Origin: Arthrobacter sp. 9AX
GTDB taxonomy: Bacteria; Actinomycetota; Actinomycetes; Actinomycetales; Micrococcaceae
Assembly: GCF_902506095.1 (NCBI RefSeq)
Contig: NZ_LR733293.1
Span: 2,706,487 to 2,770,486 of the forward strand
Direction of reading: 5' to 3'
Length of the DNA: 64,000 bases
In this document: positions 37,526 to 46,287 of the stretch, in pieces
Numbering within the stretch: position 1 is the first letter of the stretch
How the letters are laid out: each line of letters opens with the position of its first letter
Notes under the pieces: model-generated
What the model was told of the DNA's origin: nothing
What the model saw: only the letters and a program-made list of their open reading frames with translations
Databases searched by the model: none
Position numbers and translations under genes: made by a program

Positions 37526-38755
37526 ATGCATCCTCGACGGGAACTTTCCACCCCCACGGCCCCTGCCCCCTGGCAGCGGACCGCGCTCGGAGCCAACCTC
37601 CTCGGCTCCGACGGCGGCCTGGGCGTCACCATCTTCGAAGAGATGACCACCCTCGCAGCGCAAACCGGTGCCATCAACCTGGGCCAGGGCTTTCCGGATG
37701 AGGACGGGCCGCTGGACATCAGGGAAGCTGCCCGCGCCGCCATCGCCGCCGGCGCGAACCAGTATGCGCCCGGCAAGGGAATCCTGCAGTTGCGCGAAGC
37801 GGTGGCTCAGCATCAGGAAAGGTTCTACGGCCTCTCCCCCGACCCGCAGACCGAAGTCCTCATCACCACCGGCGCCACCGAAGGCATCGCTGCCGCCCTG
37901 CTGGCCTTTGCCGGTCCCGGTGACGAGGTCCTGACCTTCGAGCCGTTCTATGATTCCTATGGTGCGGTGATCGGGCTGTCCGGCGCCACCCACGTGACGG
38001 CTCCCCTGCTGGCCCCTGACTTCATGCCGGACCTGGCCGCCCTGGAAACGGCCTTCACCGGGCAGACACGGATTGTGCTGCTGAACAACCCGCACAACCC
38101 CACAGGCGCCGTCTTTCCACGGAGCGTCCTGGAGCGGATCGTTGAACTGGCCCGCAGGCACAACTGCCTGATCATCAGCGACGAAGTGTATGAGCACCTC
38201 ACTTTCGGCGCGCGCCACATACCGGTGGCCTCCCTGCCGGGAGCCGCAGACCGGACCCTTACCATTTCCTCCGCCGGGAAGACGTTTTCGCTCACGGGCT
38301 GGAAGATCGGCTGGGTGACAGGTCCGGAGGATCTGGTAGCCGCCGTCCGCACGGTCAAGCAGTTCCTCACCTACAGCTCCGGAACCCCGTTCCAATCGGC
38401 CATTGCCACAGCACTGGGGCTGCCGGATGCCTTTTACGACGAGGTTGCCGCCACCTTGAAACACAAGCGGGACATCCTCAGCGAAGGGCTGAAGGCCGCA
38501 GGGTTCGATGTCTTCTCACCGCAAGGTACCTACTTCGTCAACGTGGACACCGCACCGCTGGGAATCCATGATTCCGTGGACCTGGCCCGCAGGCTTCCGG
38601 GCCTGGTGGGCGTTGCCGCCATCCCGGTCCCGGTGTTCTGCCACCCGGGAGGCGCGGAGAGGACACGAAGCCTGCTTCGCTTCGCGTTCTGCAAAAAGAC
38701 GGAGGTCCTTGAGGAGGCTGCCGCCCGGCTGGCCACCCTTGGCGGGCTGGTCTGA
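37526..38755 (+). CDS. PLP-dependent aminotransferase, class I/II
   Basis: A 409-residue fold-type I aminotransferase. The PLP lysine is in SSAGKTFSLTGWKIGW; other marks are LGQGFPDEDGP, NNPHNPTG and DEVYEHLTFG. The closest groups are succinyldiaminopimelate aminotransferases (DapC-like) and kynurenine/methionine aminotransferases; I cannot choose between them. ATG 37526 starts the gene after a short divergent spacer from coaD. Its stop overlaps the next gene by 1 nt (TGATG), so the two are coupled. Confidence 0.88.
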   Translation: MHPRRELSTPTAPAPWQRTALGANLLGSDGGLGVTIFEEMTTLAAQTGAINLGQGFPDEDGPLDIREAARAAIAAGANQYAPGKGILQLREAVAQHQERFYGLSPDPQTEVLITTGATEGIAAALLAFAGPGDEVLTFEPFYDSYGAVIGLSGATHVTAPLLAPDFMPDLAALETAFTGQTRIVLLNNPHNPTGAVFPRSVLERIVELARRHNCLIISDEVYEHLTFGARHIPVASLPGAADRTLTISSAGKTFSLTGWKIGWVTGPEDLVAAVRTVKQFLTYSSGTPFQSAIATALGLPDAFYDEVAATLKHKRDILSEGLKAAGFDVFSPQGTYFVNVDTAPLGIHDSVDLARRLPGLVGVAAIPVPVFCHPGGAERTRSLLRFAFCKKTEVLEEAAARLATLGGLV

Positions 38756-39543
38756 TGGAGCCGGTCAGCAAGGGGCGCGCTGCGCGGTTCCTCCGCACCA
38801 CCGGACAGCACGCTTCCATCGAGCCGGACGCTTTCACCGAGGGCAGTTACGTACTCAGCATCGGGGGCGCCGAGCAGTCCCATGTAAACCTGGTGCGCCC
38901 GGAAGAGATTTTCTACGAGTACCTGCGGCGGATCGGGCACGTGGTTGATCTGGCGGCCCCCGCAGGGGAACCGATCACAGCGCTTCATCTGGGCGCCGGG
39001 GCCCTGACGTTGGCACGCTACATCCAGGCCACCAGGCCCGGATCCCTACAGTACGCAGTGGAGCTGGAACGTGAACTGCTCGATTTCGTCCTGCGGCAAC
39101 TGCCCCTCCCCGAGGGGACAGACCTGCACACCATCATCGGGGATGCCAGGGACGCACTGACCGGGCTTAATCCCGGCCTCCGCTTCGACGTCGTCATCCT
39201 GGACATCTTCTCCGGCCCGGAAGCCCCCGCACACCTTGCCTGCGCGGAGTTTTACGGCGAGCTAAGGGAACGGCTTGCCCCACAGGGAATCCTCATCGTC
39301 AATGTGGGCGACGAGCCCGGCCTCACCCTCGTCCGCAGCCAGGTGGCGGCGATGCGGCGGGCCATGGGTGCCGTGGCCGCCGTCGCCGAAGCCGGCATGT
39401 TCGAGGGCCGCTACCCCGGGAACATCATCCTGGCCGGTACCCAGGAAGCCTGGCCTGCCGGCTGGTCCGAAGAACTGGCCATGAGGGGGCCGCATCCGGC
39501 CAGGGTCCTGGCAGGAGTGGACCTGGACGTCCTCGCACCCTAA
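38755..39543 (+). CDS. Spermidine synthase-like SAM-dependent methyltransferase
   Basis: A 262-residue Rossmann-fold protein of the spermidine synthase/methyltransferase group. The nucleotide loop is LHLGAGALTLARY, the acidic residue after strand 2 is in AVELERELLDF, and DVVILDIFSG takes the place of the catalytic region. Key polyamine-binding residues cannot be confirmed, and many such proteins act on unknown substrates. It overlaps the aminotransferase by 1 nt and converges on rsmD with overlapping stops. Confidence 0.82.
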   Translation: MEPVSKGRAARFLRTTGQHASIEPDAFTEGSYVLSIGGAEQSHVNLVRPEEIFYEYLRRIGHVVDLAAPAGEPITALHLGAGALTLARYIQATRPGSLQYAVELERELLDFVLRQLPLPEGTDLHTIIGDARDALTGLNPGLRFDVVILDIFSGPEAPAHLACAEFYGELRERLAPQGILIVNVGDEPGLTLVRSQVAAMRRAMGAVAAVAEAGMFEGRYPGNIILAGTQEAWPAGWSEELAMRGPHPARVLAGVDLDVLAP

Positions 39544-40157
39544 GCCTCCACGTCCTCGCTTCCAAGGGCCTCCGGATCGATGGCGTCCGGCACAAAAGGC
39601 TCAGCGAACCACAGCCGGGTTTCGCCGTACTTCTTCTCCGCAAACCGCGCCAGCCCGCCCGGCCACCCCGGTTCAGGCGAGCGGGAGGACCGCTCCACCA
39701 CCACCACAGCCGCGGGCGCCAGGTGGGCGGCCAGCTTTTCGAGCACGGCTGACAACGCCACCTCCTCCAGCGGATAGGGCGGGTCCAGAAACACCAGGTC
39801 CCAGGCGGCCGACGCAGCCGCGCGCTCCAGGAAAGGTTCCACCTTGGACCTGTGCACCGTCACCGCCTTGCGGCCGAGGACTCCGTTGATCAGGTCACCG
39901 TTGCGCTGGCAGACGGCACTCGCTTTCGCGTCGGACTCCACCAGGTCCACCGACCGGGCTCCCCTGCTGCCGCTCTCCACCCCCAGGGATCCTGAGCCGG
40001 CGTAGAGGTCCAGCACCCTGGCGCCACTGATGACGTCAAAGGCATCAAGCCGCGAAAAGAGCGCCTCCTTAACCCGGTCCGTAGTGGGCCTGGTCAGGGA
40101 GCCCGGGACGCTCTGCAGCGGTGTGCCGCCCGCCGCGCCTGCGATGATCCGGCTCAC
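39540..40157 (-). CDS. rsmD: 16S rRNA (guanine(966)-N(2))-methyltransferase RsmD
   Basis: RsmD methylates G966 of 16S rRNA. The 205-residue product has MSRIIAGAAGGTPL at the start, the SAM loop LDLYAGSGSLGVES and the catalytic DPPYPLEE motif. Length is normal. Its stop overlaps the stop of the convergent methyltransferase gene by 4 nt. It is 45 bp downstream of recG. Confidence 0.95.
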   Translation of the reverse strand: MSRIIAGAAGGTPLQSVPGSLTRPTTDRVKEALFSRLDAFDVISGARVLDLYAGSGSLGVESGSRGARSVDLVESDAKASAVCQRNGDLINGVLGRKAVTVHRSKVEPFLERAAASAAWDLVFLDPPYPLEEVALSAVLEKLAAHLAPAAVVVVERSSRSPEPGWPGGLARFAEKKYGETRLWFAEPFVPDAIDPEALGSEDVEA

Positions 40158-40202
40158 TGGATGCCTGCGTTTCCGCCGCCGCGCCGTAGGGGTCCCGCCG
40201 TG

Positions 40203-42467
40203 CTAACCGCGTTCAAGGAACGCCTCCTTTTCGGGGTTGAGGTACTTGTGGATTGCTTCGGCCAGTTCCGGGTGAGCAGCCAGTAACGGGTCCTGGGACA
40301 CGATCTGCTGGGCATCGTCCCTGGCCCGGCCGATAACGGCCTCATGCTCAAGCACCCGCAGCAGCCTCAGCGTGGAGCGGCCGCCGGACTGGGACGCGCC
40401 CAGGATGTCGCCCTCGCGGCGCAGCTTGAGGTCCTCCTGGGAAAGCTCGAAACCGTCAGTGGTGGCAGCCACCGCCTCCAGCCTCTTCCGGCTCGGGTGG
40501 CCGGGCTCCAGGGCAGTGACCAGCAGGCAGGTGCCGGGGAGCCCGCCCCGGCCCACCCGGCCGCGCAGCTGGTGGAGCTGGGAGATGCCGAACCGGTCGG
40601 CGTCAAGGATCACCATCAGCGTGGCGTTGGGGACGTCAACGCCCACCTCGATCACCGTGGTGGAGACGAGCATCTTGACCTGGTTGTCAACAAACCCTGC
40701 CATTACAGCAGTCTTCACCTCCGGCGGCTGGCGCCCGTGCAGAGGTGCGAGGCTGACACCGGAGAGTGCCGGCTCGGACTGGAGATGTTCGACGACGGCC
40801 GTCACCGAAGCAAGTTCGCGCCCGTTTTCGCCGTCGAGGCCCTCGGCCGCGTCAGCTTCCTCCGGACTGAAGTCGCCGTCGTCGTCGGCCCCGATCTTCG
40901 GGCAGACAACGTACACCTGGTGTCCGTTGTTGATTTCCTCGCGGGAACGGGCCCAGATGCGTCCGGCCCATGCGGGGTTTTCGGCCAGCCCCACCAGATG
41001 TGTGCTGATAGGGGCGCGGCCCGCCGGCAGTTCGTCCAGCACGGACGTTTCAAGGTCCCCGAAAACGGTCATGGCAACGGTCCGCGGGATGGGAGTGGCT
41101 GTCATCACCAGCAGGTGCGGGGGCTTGCGCGCCTTGGCCCGGAGCGCGTCCCGTTGCTCCACACCGAAGCGGTGCTGCTCATCCACCACAATCAGGCCGA
41201 GGTCGTAGAACGTCACATTGCCGCTGAGCAGGGCATGGGTGCCGATGATGATCCCCGCCGTCCCGGAAGCAGCATCAAGCAGGGCCTGCTTGCGGGCAGA
41301 CGCCGGCATGGAACCTGTCAGCAGCGTGACCTGTACCGAGGCGCCGCCGAAGCCGCCCAGCAGTCCGTCCCTGGAGAGCGCTCCGAGGGAACGGCGGATG
41401 GATTCGTAGTGCTGGGCGGCGAGGACTTCGGTGGGTGCCAGCAGCGCGGCCTGTCCCCCGGCGTCCACCACCTGCAGCATGGCGCGCAGCGCCACGATGG
41501 TTTTGCCGGACCCCACTTCGCCCTGCAGCAGCCGGTTCATTGGCGAGTCGCGGGAGAGTTCGGATGCCAGCGTCTTTCCGATGGCGTCCTGCCCGGCAGT
41601 GAGGGTGAAAGGCAGGTTCGCGTCAAAGGCGGCAAGCAGCCCATCGGGAATCCGGCGCCGTGCGGTGGCTTCCTCCGCGGCCAGCTGCGCCCGGCGGCGG
41701 GCCAAAGCGGACTGCAGCACCAGCGCTTCGTGGTACCGGAGACGGTCCCGCGCCCGGCGCCAGTCCTCGGCGGATTCCGGTGCGTGGATGAGGCGGTATG
41801 CCTCGGCCAGGGGCAGGAATTTTTCGCGGCGGGCGACGGCGGACGGAACCGGATCAGGCAAAGCGTCCAGGTCCAGCGTTTCCAGCAGCGCGTGAACGGC
41901 ATTCTGGATCTTCCAGCTGGGCAGCTTGGCAGTTGCCGGGTAGACCGGGATGGGCATGGCGGCGAGTTTCTCCGGATCCTGGCTGTCCTCGCTGAAGGGG
42001 TCGTCATCCAGGAGCTGGAAGTCGGGGTTGGTGAGGCCAAGTTGTCCTTTGAACTTGGTCACTTTTCCGGAGAACAGGGCCCGGCGCCCCTGCAGGAGAT
42101 CCTTTTTTGCCTTGAACCCGTTGAAGAAAGTGATTTTGAGGGTACCGGGGACTTTCCCACGGTAGTCCGTCCCGCCGACCAGCCGGAGCCCTTGCTTCCC
42201 GTCGTCGTCGGACACAATGACATCGGTGATGGTCCCGCGGCGCGCCTGCATGTTCCGGGTGGTGCTGGAGAGCACCCTGGCGATGAGGGTGACCTCTTCG
42301 TCGAGGGGGAGCCCGCTGATGGGCGTAAGCTCGCCGCGGCTCATGTAACGGCGCGGGAAGTAGTTCAGCAGCCCGTCAACCGTGGTGATGCCCAGGTGCT
42401 TTTCGATGACGGTTGCGGAACTCCTGCCGATCCGCCGTTCCAGCGCAAGATCAAGTTCAGCGGTCAT
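40203..42467 (-). CDS. recG: ATP-dependent DNA helicase RecG
   Basis: RecG drives branch migration and fork reversal in DNA repair. The 754-residue product has the N-terminal wedge (OB-fold) domain, Walker A in GEVGSGKTIVALRAM, DEQH box in VVDEQHRFGVEQR and the late motifs QLRGRVGRGG. A run of Asp/Glu (GADDDGDFSPEEADAAEG) inserted in the second helicase lobe is not universal. The ATG 42467 overlaps the DAK2 gene; a GTG 6 nt earlier is also possible. This overlap with a DAK2 gene is conserved in Gram-positive bacteria. Confidence 0.96.
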   Translation of the reverse strand: MTAELDLALERRIGRSSATVIEKHLGITTVDGLLNYFPRRYMSRGELTPISGLPLDEEVTLIARVLSSTTRNMQARRGTITDVIVSDDDGKQGLRLVGGTDYRGKVPGTLKITFFNGFKAKKDLLQGRRALFSGKVTKFKGQLGLTNPDFQLLDDDPFSEDSQDPEKLAAMPIPVYPATAKLPSWKIQNAVHALLETLDLDALPDPVPSAVARREKFLPLAEAYRLIHAPESAEDWRRARDRLRYHEALVLQSALARRRAQLAAEEATARRRIPDGLLAAFDANLPFTLTAGQDAIGKTLASELSRDSPMNRLLQGEVGSGKTIVALRAMLQVVDAGGQAALLAPTEVLAAQHYESIRRSLGALSRDGLLGGFGGASVQVTLLTGSMPASARKQALLDAASGTAGIIIGTHALLSGNVTFYDLGLIVVDEQHRFGVEQRDALRAKARKPPHLLVMTATPIPRTVAMTVFGDLETSVLDELPAGRAPISTHLVGLAENPAWAGRIWARSREEINNGHQVYVVCPKIGADDDGDFSPEEADAAEGLDGENGRELASVTAVVEHLQSEPALSGVSLAPLHGRQPPEVKTAVMAGFVDNQVKMLVSTTVIEVGVDVPNATLMVILDADRFGISQLHQLRGRVGRGGLPGTCLLVTALEPGHPSRKRLEAVAATTDGFELSQEDLKLRREGDILGASQSGGRSTLRLLRVLEHEAVIGRARDDAQQIVSQDPLLAAHPELAEAIHKYLNPEKEAFLERG

Positions 42468-43443
42468 GCCCACTGGAGTTCACTGCATCTGTGTGGGGTT
42501 CGCGCGGCAGCGCGAGGTCGCTGATACTGATGTGGGACGGCTCGCCCAGGGCCCTGATGATGCTGACGGCCGGCTCCGGGTCCGGAACGTGCACGTGCAC
42601 CCGCCAGCGGTAGTTTCCGTCCGCGTCTTCGTTGCCGCCCACCTGGCTCATGATCACGGACTCCCCGATCTCGTCGAGCTGCTGCCGGAGGGTGGCAGCA
42701 TGAAGCGGCGACAGGTTGATGGTGCACATGACTTCAACGCCGTCGTCATCCGGCAAGGCCGCATGGATGTGGGGATCGGAAACGTCATAGCCGTGCAGTC
42801 CGTCAAGCAGTTCGCTTTGGAGTTCCTCGCCCAGGACTGCCGAACGGAGGCAATCCAGGATCAGGAGCATCCCCACACCGCCGGCGTCCACCACGCGGGC
42901 TGAGGTGAGCGCGTCCAACTGGTCCTCGGTGCGGATCACAGCGGCCAAGGCCCCTTCAACGGCGGCGTCGAGCGCCAGTCCCAGCGCGTGGTTGCTGTCA
43001 TCGCCGTTCTGCCCGGCATCCACCGCGGCCGCCGCCCGGGCCGCAGCCTCCATCACGGAAAGCATGGTTCCGGGAACAGGCTCGCTGAGGGCCGACCACG
43101 CCCTGATTTGGGCCCGGTTAAGCGCTGCGGCAAGCAGGGTGGAGGTCAGCCGGGTGTGGCCCGCGAGGGGTTCCGCCGCGGCACACAGGAACACGGACAA
43201 CAGCGTTCCCGAGTTGCCGCGGGCCTCCTCCATGGCGGCCTGCCCGGCGGCGGCCAGGACGACGCCGACATCCAGCTGGGCGGGCTCGTGGTCAGCTGCG
43301 GCCGCAGACCGGGCGGCCGCGCGGACGGTCAGATACAGGTTGGTGCCTGTGTCCCCGTCCGCTACAGGGAAGATATTGATGGCGTTAAGGCGGTCGCTGT
43401 GGTTTCCAATAACGGTCTCAGCCTTGCCCAACCACCTCTTCAT
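42457..43443 (-). CDS. DAK2 domain protein, short FakA/YloV-like
   Basis: A 328-residue protein with the dihydroxyacetone-kinase L domain (about 1-200), recognised by NAINIFPVADGDTGTN and ARGNSGTLLSVFL. FakA/YloV proteins bind ATP here and phosphorylate fatty acids held by a FakB partner. Those proteins are about 550 residues; this one keeps only a short C-terminal part with VEVMCTINLS and ESVIMSQVGG. I set the start at ATG 43443 because similarity begins there; upstream frame overlaps thiL. Fatty acid kinase activity is an inference from the family. Confidence 0.82.
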   Translation of the reverse strand: MKRWLGKAETVIGNHSDRLNAINIFPVADGDTGTNLYLTVRAAARSAAAADHEPAQLDVGVVLAAAGQAAMEEARGNSGTLLSVFLCAAAEPLAGHTRLTSTLLAAALNRAQIRAWSALSEPVPGTMLSVMEAAARAAAAVDAGQNGDDSNHALGLALDAAVEGALAAVIRTEDQLDALTSARVVDAGGVGMLLILDCLRSAVLGEELQSELLDGLHGYDVSDPHIHAALPDDDGVEVMCTINLSPLHAATLRQQLDEIGESVIMSQVGGNEDADGNYRWRVHVHVPDPEPAVSIIRALGEPSHISISDLALPREPHTDAVNSSGHDR

Positions 43444-43465
43444 CGCTTGCGCGTTGGCGGCAACC

Positions 43466-44512
43466 TTAGTGTGCAAAGTGATCCCATCCCCCGGCGTCCG
43501 CGGGCCGGCCCGCAATCATTACGCTCGGGCTTTCATTGCTTCCCAATGCTAATACTGAGCCTATCGCAGCGAATCCGGGAGGCAGCTGAACGCCGGCAGG
43601 GAATGTGGCCAGCAGGCCGTGGTCTTCCCCGCCGCCGAGTACCCACGCCATCGGATCGGCTCCTAGAAGCACCGACGCCGGCCGCAGCACTTCCGCCAGG
43701 GCCTGCAGCCGGGCAGGATCGAGATCGACGGTGGCCTTGCTGGCAGTTGCCAGCCGCAACCCGTCCCGGAGCAGTCCGTCCGAGATGTCCAGCATGGCAG
43801 TGGCTCCGGCTGCCCGAGCGGCGGGGCCTGCCGCCAGTGGCGGCCGTGGCCTGCACTGCAAATCCAGGAAGACCCGTTCGCTTTCACCCAGGGCATCAAC
43901 GTTGACGGTGGATTCCAGGAGGGCCAGGCCGGCGGCAGCATGTCCGGCTGTGCCGGCCAGTGCCAGGACGTCACCCGGACGCGCTCCGGACCGGAGCACC
44001 GCGGCGTTCCCTTCAAGGGTGCCGAGGACGGCAACGGTGACGGAAATTTCCCGGCCCCGGCCGAGGTCGCCGCCGGCCACTGAACATCTGGCGGCCCCGA
44101 GGCCCGTGATCCCGGCCGTGAGTCCGTCCGCCAGGTCCTCCACCCAACTGACCGGGGTATCGGGCGGAAGGGTGAGGCTCACAACGAGGGACGTTGCCGT
44201 GGCGCCCATGGCATTGATATCGCTGAGGTTCTGTGCGGCGGCCTTCCAGCCGACGTCGAACCCGGTGGTCCGATAGCCGTTGGGCCATTCCAGGCGGAAA
44301 TCCTGGTCCTGGACCTGCGTGTCGATGCTGATGACGGTTTTCCCGTCCGGAGCGGCCACCACGGCGGCATCATCCCCCGGGCCCAGCAGCGTGGCCTCGG
44401 AGTGGGCCCCTGCCATGGCCAGGCGGGGAAATATCCGTGCCAGCAGGTCGGCTTCGGAAAGGGCAGCGACGGAGGCTGGCTGCCGGTGGACGGTCAAACG
44501 ATTCTCAGGCAC
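43466..44512 (-). CDS. thiL: Thiamine-monophosphate kinase ThiL
   Basis: ThiL phosphorylates thiamine monophosphate to the active cofactor TPP, the ligand of the riboswitch at 17757. The 348-residue product has the AIR-synthase/ThiL fold with LGPGDDAAVVAAPDG near residue 45, WKAAAQNLSDINAMGA, CSVAGGDLGRG and MLDISDGLLRD. Length is a little above the typical 320. The DAK2 gene follows after 22 nt. Confidence 0.95.
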   Translation of the reverse strand: MPENRLTVHRQPASVAALSEADLLARIFPRLAMAGAHSEATLLGPGDDAAVVAAPDGKTVISIDTQVQDQDFRLEWPNGYRTTGFDVGWKAAAQNLSDINAMGATATSLVVSLTLPPDTPVSWVEDLADGLTAGITGLGAARCSVAGGDLGRGREISVTVAVLGTLEGNAAVLRSGARPGDVLALAGTAGHAAAGLALLESTVNVDALGESERVFLDLQCRPRPPLAAGPAARAAGATAMLDISDGLLRDGLRLATASKATVDLDPARLQALAEVLRPASVLLGADPMAWVLGGGEDHGLLATFPAGVQLPPGFAAIGSVLALGSNESPSVMIAGRPADAGGWDHFAH

Positions 44513-44603
44513 GCCACTACGCTACAGCGGGCCCCCGACATTGGCTGCCCGCAGCATCCGTCCCGTGTCCCGGGCGGCGTGGATGCAGCGATAGGCTTGG
44601 AGT

Positions 44604-45107
44604 ATGCACCGCCCCCATGCTTCCCTGACTGCCCGCGCTGCCAGGATGGCACTTATCGGGGCTTTCGCAGCCCTCCCGCTTGCTGCCTGCTCGCCGGCGG
44701 TGGACGTGCCGCCGGCCGCCGATGCCGCGAACCCGGCGTGCGCCCCCATGATGGTGGCGCTGCCCGAAGCCATCGGGGACTCCGGGCTGCGGAAAACGAA
44801 CAGCCAAGCCACCGCCGCTTGGGGAGACCCCTCCTTGGTGGTGCTTCGCTGCGGCGTGAACGTGCCCGGCCCCACCACGGACCGCTGCGTGACGGTCAAC
44901 GGGATCGACTGGGTCATCAAGGAAGGCGACCCGGTGTGGACGCTGACCACCTACGGCCGGGAACCCGCCACGGAAATCCTGATGGACCCGGACAAGATCT
45001 CTTCAGCCACGGTACTGGCCGACCTTGCCGCCAGCGCTGCCAAAGTTCCGGCCAGCAGGAACTGCGTGGGCCAGGAAGACCTGCAGAACCTGCCGCAAAG
45101 CCAGTAG
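44604..45107 (+). CDS. DUF3515 family lipoprotein
   Basis: A 167-residue secreted lipoprotein. The signal peptide has a basic start, a hydrophobic core and the lipobox LAAC, with Cys29 as the lipid site. The rest matches DUF3515, an actinobacterial family of unknown function normally found between ddl and thiL. Three further Cys residues (in NPACAP, VLRCGVN and RNCVGQ) plus one in TDRCVTV could form disulfides outside the cell. GGAG lies close to the ATG. The gene runs opposite to its neighbours. Confidence 0.87.
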   Translation: MHRPHASLTARAARMALIGAFAALPLAACSPAVDVPPAADAANPACAPMMVALPEAIGDSGLRKTNSQATAAWGDPSLVVLRCGVNVPGPTTDRCVTVNGIDWVIKEGDPVWTLTTYGREPATEILMDPDKISSATVLADLAASAAKVPASRNCVGQEDLQNLPQSQ

Positions 45108-45135
45108 GGTTTCGACGGGTTCGACCACCGAAAAT

Positions 45136-46284
45136 TCAGCGGAGTCCGGTCTTCCGGTTCAGCGCCAGGTGGATGAGTTCGTCGATCAGGTCCGCGTAGT
45201 CCAGCCCTGAGGCAGCCCACATCTGCGGGTACATGCTCTTGGGGGTGAAGCCCGGCATGGTGTTGATCTCATTGATGATCAGCTGGCCGTCAGGGGTGTA
45301 AAAGAAATCCACCCGGCTCAGCCCTTCGGCACCTACCGCGTCAAAAGCAGCCGCCGCAAGTTCGCGCACCCGGGTGATCGCTTCCTCAGGAAGGTCTGCG
45401 GGGCAGCTGAGTGCTGCGGCGTCGTCCTCAACATACTTGGCGGTGAAATCGTAGAACTCGTGGGTGCCGCCGGCAACGGAGATCTCGCCGGGCATGGACG
45501 TACGGGGGGCGTCGGCACCCCTGCCTTCCAGCACCGCGCACTCGATCTCGCGGCCAACAATTCCCGCCTCGATCACGAGTTTGAGGTCGTGCCGCCGGGC
45601 TTCCTCGATGGCAGCGTCCAGCCCGTCCAGCGAGTCCACTTTGGAAATTCCCATCGAGGATCCCGCCCGGGCAGGCTTGACGAAGACGGGGAATCCGAGC
45701 CGGTCAACCTGTTTGCGCACGGACTCGGCGTCGTTTTGCCACTGCCTGTCGGTCACGGCGATGTAGGGGCCCACCTGCAGGCCGGCGGCTGCGAAAACCA
45801 CCTTCATGTAGTGCTTGTCCATGCCCACTGCGGAGGCCAGGACGCCGGCTCCGACGTACCGGGTGTCCGAGAGTTCCAGCAGCCCCTGGATGGTGCCGTC
45901 CTCCCCGAACGGGCCGTGCAGCAGAGGGAAGACCACGTCCACGGCCCCGAGCTCCTGCGGGACCTCGTTCGGGGCAGCCACGATCAGCTGGTGTTCACCG
46001 CCGATCTGGGCCAACGTCACGGTCTGCTGCGATGGGACCACCTCGGGCAGCGATGTCCCGGAGAGGGACCACTGCGCGGTATCGTCCGCGGCGAGGACCC
46101 ACTGGCCCGTCTTGGCAATCCCGATCGGGATCACCTCGTATTTGTCCTTGTTGATGGCGCCCAGGACGCCGGCAGCGGTCACGCAGCTTACGGCGTGTTC
46201 ACTGGAGCGTCCGCCGAAAAGTACTGCCACCCGGGGCTTTGCCCCGCCGGCCGGCTCTGCTGCGGTCAGTTTGTGGTGGGACAT
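45136..46284 (-). CDS. ddl: D-alanine--D-alanine ligase
   Basis: Ddl joins two D-Ala residues for peptidoglycan precursors. The 382-residue product is of the ATP-grasp fold, with VLFGGRSSEHAVS at the N-terminus, KPARAGSSMGISKV in the middle and ADLIDELIHLAL near the end. The metal-binding NEINTMPGFT motif is present. The gene follows gpsA by 3 bp. The ligase is expected to make D-Ala-D-Ala, not D-Lac, but I have not verified the specificity residue. Confidence 0.96.
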   Translation of the reverse strand: MSHHKLTAAEPAGGAKPRVAVLFGGRSSEHAVSCVTAAGVLGAINKDKYEVIPIGIAKTGQWVLAADDTAQWSLSGTSLPEVVPSQQTVTLAQIGGEHQLIVAAPNEVPQELGAVDVVFPLLHGPFGEDGTIQGLLELSDTRYVGAGVLASAVGMDKHYMKVVFAAAGLQVGPYIAVTDRQWQNDAESVRKQVDRLGFPVFVKPARAGSSMGISKVDSLDGLDAAIEEARRHDLKLVIEAGIVGREIECAVLEGRGADAPRTSMPGEISVAGGTHEFYDFTAKYVEDDAAALSCPADLPEEAITRVRELAAAAFDAVGAEGLSRVDFFYTPDGQLIINEINTMPGFTPKSMYPQMWAASGLDYADLIDELIHLALNRKTGLR

Positions 46285-46287
46285 GGG

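Noticed and set aside
40344..42524. 726-codon open frame antisense to recG
   Set aside because: RecG is clear on the minus strand; the antisense product is Gly/Arg/Val-rich without known motifs.
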